A DNA stretch of 64,000 bases from Gyromitra esculenta (taxonomy: Eukaryota; Ascomycota; Pezizomycetes; Pezizales; Discinaceae). Each line of letters opens with the position of its first letter. Positions within the stretch are counted from its first letter, which is position 1. The notes beneath the pieces are model-generated. The model saw only the letters and a program-made list of their open reading frames with translations, was not told the origin of the DNA and made no database searches. Shown in pieces: positions 60,111 to 64,000 of this stretch. Location: positions 1,364,001-1,428,000 of the forward strand of contig JBCAML010000006.1 of assembly GCA_038503075.1 (NCBI GenBank), in the 5' to 3' direction. The position numbers and the translations under genes are program-made.

Positions 60111-61348
60111 GACTCAACTGAGTCTGCTGCATCGAAGGCAGGAAAGCGAGGAGGCAGAGGCGGCGGAAAGACAGAAGGAGCAGGAGGGGCGGCGGCGGCA
60201 TTAGTAACAGCTCCCCTCATGGCGGGGCGCTTGGAGGCGGAGGGGCAGTTGGAAAAGATATGTCCTTCTCCCGCGCAGAACAGACAGCGATTGTTGGTCT
60301 GTCTCCAGGATTTCTCTTCGGGGGACAGTTTTCTTCTTCCGTTGATCTGAACATATCTTTGTTCAGGAGCGGGGCGAGTGGTGGAAGTACGACCGAAGGA
60401 AAGATCCATGGGTACAAGTCCTCCAGGTGCGAAGGAGGAGGAGGCAGGAGTGAAGGCAGCGGGAGCGGCGGCGGAGGCGGTAAACTGTCCCATGGTGTTG
60501 CGGGCAGCATTCTTTTTCTCTTCTCTTCTTGCTCGGATACGGTTGTCCAAGCGAAGGAGGAAGGCGCAAAGAGAGGTAAAAGTGGTAGGGAAGTCGGCTA
60601 CGGTCACTACGGCTTCTTTTAGCTCGTCTGACATTCCGAATTCCAGGGCATCGTTCTTTGCCGACTCGTCATAGTTTAGTCGTCCCATGATCCGTTGAAA
60701 ATCGGCAAGGTAGGCAGAGAAATCTCGCTTTCCTTGTCGAAGCTGGTGTAGTTCGCGGCGGGCCGTTCCAAGTGGGTCTGGGTCTCCGAAGGCGGTCTCC
60801 AGGGCAGTGATCAATTCGGCGGCGTTATTCCAAGTGGTGGTCCCGTCAGGGAGGACAGAGTGGCGTATTTGCTCGAGGGCGGCTCCCTCAAGGCGGCTGA
60901 TAGCATACAATATCATATTGTTGCTGCTGGAGAAGCGGTCGGCGTTAACCGAGAGCTTTGATCGGAGTTGCAAGACAAATCCGGGAAGTTTGTCGCGAGA
61001 TCCATTGAATTTATCTGGGTCAGGCATCTTATCCGAACGACCTCCCTGAGTGTGAGCAGGAGGGGGTGGTGGTGATGGTGCGGGTGGTGGAGGGGCAGCG
61101 TTGCGGAGGCGGGCGACTTCTTCCTTGGCTGCTTGCAATTGAGACTGGCAGGTATTAAACCTTGCCGTCATATTGTTCCGTTCTTGTATAGCTTCTTCCA
61201 GCTGTAGGTCTGCATATGTGAGGTTTTCGACCCGTTGTTGATAATGGGAACGAATTTCCTCATAGGCAGAGGCGAGGTCGGCGTTGGCGGCAGCCTGGAA
61301 GTTCTCGAAGGTCGGGAAGGTCCAGGGGGCCGGGGCGGGGTTGCTCAT
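60101..61348 (-). CDS. Gag protein of element B
   Basis: Particle-forming structural protein, 415 residues from the ATG at 61,348 (MSNPAPAPWTF). The frame is open further upstream, but that ATG gives a normal start inside the transcript. Residues ~25-85 form a coiled-coil-like helical region. A proline-rich linker lies near 90-105. The retrotransposon gag/capsid domain covers about 110-275 (ELHQLRQGKRDFSAYLADFQ). Near residue 360 is a canonical CCHC zinc knuckle, CLFCAGEGHIFSNC (C-x2-C-x4-H-x4-C). The C-terminus is Ala/Pro-rich. It ends at the slippery site that leads into pol. No internal stop. Confidence 0.93.
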   Translation of the reverse strand: MSNPAPAPWTFPTFENFQAAANADLASAYEEIRSHYQQRVENLTYADLQLEEAIQERNNMTARFNTCQSQLQAAKEEVARLRNAAPPPPAPSPPPPPAHTQGGRSDKMPDPDKFNGSRDKLPGFVLQLRSKLSVNADRFSSSNNMILYAISRLEGAALEQIRHSVLPDGTTTWNNAAELITALETAFGDPDPLGTARRELHQLRQGKRDFSAYLADFQRIMGRLNYDESAKNDALEFGMSDELKEAVVTVADFPTTFTSLCAFLLRLDNRIRARREEKKNAARNTMGQFTASAAAPAAFTPASSSFAPGGLVPMDLSFGRTSTTRPAPEQRYVQINGRRKLSPEEKSWRQTNNRCLFCAGEGHIFSNCPSASKRPAMRGAVTNAAAAPPAPSVFPPPLPPRFPAFDAADSVESLN

Positions 61349-61406
61349 GGTGGCGTAGGGGTTTGTGTGGCAGCGTGTATAAGCGGGGTAGAGGGTGTGG
61401 ATGAGG

Positions 61407-61415
61407 AAGCAACGT
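61407..61415 (-). promoter_or_regulatory. Putative self-priming primer-binding site of element B
   Basis: Two bases inside the 5' LTR the minus strand reads ACGTTGCTT, the exact complement of AAGCAACGT in the LTR (61,630-61,638). That segment lies about 46 bases downstream of the TATA box, where the RNA 5' end would be. No tRNA-type TGG site is seen at the LTR edge. Confidence 0.5.
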
Positions 61416-61417
61416 AA

Positions 61418-61827
61418 TCTCAAGGGGCGAGTATTATCTTCAAGCTCTCAGGTATCCCCCGAGATGAACAGTGCTACTTGAAGAGAAAACTAAGCGACGA
61501 GAGCGTTTACGAGGTTCCACAGGCTCTACAGAGTGTTCAAGTATAGAGGACTTGAGGACGGCGGCAGCGGAAGGTTATGAGGTATAACCGAGTTTTGTAT
61601 TGTAAGATACAAAGAGTGTACGACAGAAGACGTTGCTTAAAGAAAGAAGAAGGAAAAGTACAACAAGAGGGGAAATCCCTTCGCTTATATACCTCATTCC
61701 AACTCGTTCGATGACAAAGACTTGACTCATTGCAACGGAAACCCAAAGAAACATAAGGAACAACAACGAAACCCGACAACCATGTACCCATGTACTTAAC
61801 CGATCAACATAACAACCGTCCATGAAA
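61418..61827 (-). repeat. 5' LTR of element B
   Basis: A 410-base LTR upstream of gag on the minus strand. It is identical to the other LTR over 61,418-61,683 but divergent over 61,684-61,827 (U3 side). It retains a TATATAAG box. Confidence 0.93.
61684..61691 (-). promoter_or_regulatory. TATA box of element B 5' LTR
   Basis: TATATAAG on the minus strand, about 46 bases upstream of the putative RNA 5' end AAGCAACGT. It is present only in the 5' LTR. Confidence 0.6.
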
Positions 61828-61832
61828 CATGG

Positions 61833-61919
61833 GAACCTGCCGACGAAGGAGGATTAGCCAATGCAGCCGAAGCAATTGCCGAATTTCACAGTCTTTACCC
61901 ACAACAGCCTAAGCCATAA
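61833..61919 (+). pseudogene. Pol of element A, last 28 codons (end of chromodomain)
   Basis: After the right TSD of element B the frame resumes as EPADEGGLANAAEAIAEFHS and continues to a TAA at 61,917. This is the normal end of a chromodomain (an acidic helix after the W-E-P) and continues exactly the frame broken at 55,998. About 200 bases of 3' untranslated sequence follow before the 3' LTR. Confidence 0.9.
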
Positions 61920-62125
61920 GCTGTTTCACATTTGTATTCTTTCCTTGCGTTTAGAATATGTATAAAATGTTTTACTACTAAAAAGAAACTAGCTGAGGGG
62001 AAAATTTTCCATCGTGGCCAAGTAAACGCGGTGGTTTTTACGTACCCAAGATGCTATAGAACCACTTTGTAATCAGTTAATTATTTTGTATTATAGTTAG
62101 ACGAGGACGACTAACCTAGAGATAC

Positions 62126-63072
62126 TGTTATACCTGTACCTTTTGAAGGAGTTCCTGGCCCTGGAGTTACCCTATCTTTGGAGTTACCCTACTTAAGCAC
62201 CTTCCGGATCGGGACTGGTGCCTGTTACCCTGCCTCCAATCCTTCCAGTAGGTATAGTATTTGAAGAAGGGGGGACAGCACCAGAAAAGACCTGTCCCGG
62301 AGGGCAAAAGTAACCCCTAGGCCGTCAAGCAAAACCGTCCGGCGGAACGGGACCCGGAGGGTATGTAGGGGAAGTGTCTGGCTTCACTGTGGTTCAAACA
62401 GATTGCGAATTGGACCAAAACTGGCGGAGTTACAGACTGACAAAGATAAGAGAATGCAATGCTACGCGACGATTCAGATAGGCGAAATGATCGTCTCGAA
62501 GAGACGAACGCAATGAAGACGAATACGTAACTCCCGTGTTACCGACATGCATACTGCTCGGAGAATCGCGGATCGGGGCCAGGGAACTCAATGGGGTATC
62601 GGGTATGGAGATAAGGCGAAGTGGTTTTATGTTGTCATAGTAGTTAGCGCCTCTACACCACACTATACCCAAACATAGTAGAGAGGAGGCATTATAAATA
62701 CTCTCGCAGTGGATGTAAACTCTGAGTCGGATCATTAGCGACGAAGAACGAGCCTTATCAATATTATATTGTTTAAGAAAAATCACTTCCGTGCAATTTA
62801 CTCTTTTACTTGTGAATTATCTTTATCTCGCTTAGCAAGGCCTTGGCCCTTCAGCGTTAGTTATTAAAACCTGACTATTGGAAGTTCTTCACGGAACTTT
62901 GCTCGATCCCTACCTTGAACCCTACGGTTATCTTTTAGCGGTTCATAAGAAGCAGTTAGGACTTGCGCCTGTGTATTGTGTTGCGGATAGCAACCGGGCA
63001 GGTTATAGCGTCTAGATTGTTATCTAAAGCTTCTTGGAGATTTCCTGTGCGGTAAGAAGTACCGGTCTTACA
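62126..63072 (+). repeat. 3' LTR of element A
   Basis: A 947-base copy starting TGTTATACCTG and ending GGTCTTACA, followed by the TTATC TSD. Compared with the 5' LTR it has a few small insertions (GGGG near 62,270; AACCCCTAGG near 62,310) and scattered transitions, several of them CpG changed to TpG or CpA. Confidence 0.95.
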
Positions 63073-63296
63073 TTATCCTTCTCGCCATCATTTCTCCAGC
63101 TCCCGCCTCCCTCTTCTTCACCCTCATCATCGCTTCTTGGCTGTCCGTTCTGATAACCAAGGTCGTTACCCCTTTCTCTCTGCACTCTTTCATCCCCTGT
63201 TCTACCGCCTTCTTTATTCCCACCATCTCTGCATCCATGATCTCCATTTCTTCTCCCATTCCATAACTTCCTTCCCAAATTACTCCTCCCCACCTA
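63073..63296 (-). pseudogene. LINE polyprotein, upstream fragment (RNase H domain, 5'-truncated)
   Basis: The minus-strand frame enters from the 5' truncation point and runs to the insertion site of element A without a stop. It carries the middle of an RNase H fold: the Glu in MDAEMVGIKKAVE and the Asp in LVIRTDSQEAM are the second and third acidic catalytic positions. The first Asp lies in the missing 5' part and the fourth in the other half at 48,517-49,156. Joining the halves at the duplicated TTATC gives one continuous frame (A-R-R-I then R-W-E-I-D-K). Confidence 0.85.
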
Positions 63297-63309
63297 TATG
63301 TCATAACCT

Positions 63310-63895
63310 GGTTGAACGGGCCATGTTTTTTTTTCCAGGCAACTGCCGATGGAGGAAAGTTCTTGCGGGTTGAAACGAAACTTCTCGGAAAATAATCAGC
63401 AGATGTTGCGTGAGATCAGGGTTCGGTCCGGGGGCATGGCACCGCGCCAGGCCCAATGCGTGGGGCCCAGGGATGATCCCGTGTCTAGATCATACGAGAT
63501 CTCGAGACTCTCTCCTGCCGAATTTTTCTTGGAGTATTATTTTATTTTATTTCGATCGGTGCTGGCTTGATTTCGATTAGGGGAGTGGATATGGCGTGTT
63601 TGCGGTAGGTGGACTGTGGAGCCCTCGTAGTTAGGTCTGGGCGTAGGCCATTGCACGATGCGTAGAATTGTGCTATAAGTACATTGTGCTCTGCTGGATT
63701 TCTCCCCACCTATTTGCTCCGTTGGCTATAGAAGATATTTCAATTTTTTTTTGCTTTATACCTGTACCATAATTCCAAAGACCTAAATCGAAGTCTCGTA
63801 TTTTTCCAGTACATTGTTCATCACACCCCCGGGTACTACTACTATCCGAAGCTCAATACCAAACCATAAACATTATTTCCAAAGAAAAAAAAAAA
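63310..63895. other. Promoter region of the gene at the right edge
   Basis: No gene is supported. From about 63,790 the sequence is C/A-rich and ends in AAAGAAAAAAAAAAAATG, a typical fungal leader. It is A/T-rich around 63,530-63,560 and 63,740-63,760, with no certain TATA box. Confidence 0.5.
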
Positions 63896-64000
63896 ATGCC
63901 TGAATCAACGTGGGCAGATTATCCTTTCCCTCTAATCTCCACTCCCGCTTGTGATATCGGCGTAAGTTCATTAGTTATTCCCCCACGCCCACTGGCTTCC
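63896..64000 (+). CDS. Start of a gene running off the window (product unknown)
   Basis: An ATG in an A-rich context opens 22 codons (MPESTWADYPFPLISTPACD, then I-G). It is followed at 63,962 by a GTAAGT donor, so exon 1 is probably 63,896-63,961 and the rest lies beyond the window. The leader and the strong donor support a real gene. The product cannot be named from 22 residues. Confidence 0.55.
   Translation, partial: MPESTWADYPFPLISTPACDIGVSSLVIPPRPLAS

Larger units (their letters stand above)
55999..61827 (-). mobile_element. Ty3/gypsy chromovirus B (LTR retrotransposon), coding regions apparently intact
   Basis: A 5.8-kb element inserted on the minus strand inside the chromodomain codons of element A. 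It has LTRs of 413 (left, 3') and 410 (right, 5') bases, TSD CATGG, gag, pol, a -1 frameshift signal, a purine tract before the 3' LTR and a putative self-priming site after the 5' LTR. The LTR termini read TTTCATGG...CTTGAGA and do not show the canonical TG...CA unless the boundary is shifted by a base or two. Gag and pol have no internal stop. Confidence 0.95.
49157..63072 (+). mobile_element. Ty3/gypsy chromovirus A (LTR retrotransposon), interrupted by element B
   Basis: LTRs of 933 and 947 bases start TG and end CA, and are flanked by the 5-base TSD TTATC (49,152-49,156 and 63,073-63,077). Between them, on the plus strand, are gag, then protease-RT-RNase H-integrase-chromodomain, the order of the Ty3/gypsy group. 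The element sits in a LINE and is itself split in its chromodomain codons by element B (55,999-61,827). Without B it is about 8.1 kb long. It cannot be autonomous now: pol is cut by B and has an in-frame TAG at 55,024. Confidence 0.95.
48237..63309 (-). mobile_element. 5'-truncated LINE retrotransposon, split by nested LTR elements
   Basis: The outermost layer of the nest. A 13-base direct repeat, TATGTCATAACCT, stands at 48,237-48,249 and again at 63,297-63,309 and reads as the TSD. Inside it, the minus strand carries the 3' part of a non-LTR retrotransposon. On the right (63,296 down to 63,073) the ORF starts abruptly within an RNase H domain, indicating 5' truncation. On the left it resumes at 49,156, runs to a stop at 48,517, and is followed by a 3' UTR. 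The 3' terminus next to the TSD is a (TAC)n tail (48,250-48,269; TAG/AGT on the plus strand), as in LINEs ending in short tandem repeats. About 1.1 kb belongs to this element; the rest is nested element A with B. Confidence 0.88.

Noticed and set aside
1..64000. CRISPR array, rRNA genes, bacterial-type operons
   Set aside because: No regularly spaced repeats or rRNA signatures were seen, and the spliced genes show that this is eukaryotic DNA.

Overview
The window reads as nuclear DNA of a filamentous ascomycete (Pezizomycotina). Its genes carry short introns (about 50-80 bases, GTAAGT-like donors), there are fungal families (GH55 exo-beta-1,3-glucanase, DUF1996 secreted protein, GRE2-like ketoreductase, hexose-type MFS transporter), and there are Tf1/sushi-type chromoviral retrotransposons. 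A repeat-rich genome such as a Pezizomycete would fit, but nothing seen fixes the genus.

Layout. Positions 1-6.4 kb are non-coding with promoter-like and simple-repeat stretches, followed by one doubtful small ORF (6.4 kb). A host gene block lies at 10-17 kb: a two-exon MAPEG/MGST3-like gene (+), a three-exon sugar O-acetyltransferase (-), a four-exon NAD(P)-dependent reductase (-) and a coiled-coil hypothetical protein (-). A six-exon GH55 glucanase (-) lies at 23.0-25.8 kb, a nine-exon sugar transporter (+) at 35.0-37.0 kb and a three-exon DUF1996 protein (-) at 40.1-41.7 kb. Between them are long gene-poor stretches (17-23, 26-35 and 42-48 kb). These hold decayed sequence, two copies of a TIR-bearing MITE family (30.9 and 38.0 kb), a long hairpin (22.6 kb) and a possible mariner relic (17.9-19.0 kb). 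A new gene starts at 63,896 and runs off the end.

The most informative region is 48.2-63.3 kb, a three-level nest of retroelements in which every insertion has a readable target-site duplication (TSD). A 5'-truncated LINE with an RNase H domain (minus strand, 13-bp TSD) was split by Ty3/gypsy chromovirus A (plus strand, TTATC TSD, about 0.94-kb LTRs). Element A was in turn split inside its chromodomain by Ty3/gypsy chromovirus B (minus strand, CATGG TSD, about 0.41-kb LTRs). Element B has open gag and pol frames with all expected catalytic motifs. They are joined by a textbook -1 frameshift heptamer (T TTA AAC) directly before the gag stop. Both LTR elements lack an obvious tRNA primer site and instead show 9-nt complementarity between the site just inside the LTR and the predicted RNA 5' end, as in Tf1-like self-priming. 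The two LTRs of B are identical over 266 bp but strongly different in U3, and only the 5' copy keeps a TATA box.

The host genes are not an evident pathway or cluster. The glucanase, DUF1996 protein and sugar transporter could all serve cell-wall or carbohydrate work, but that link is inference.
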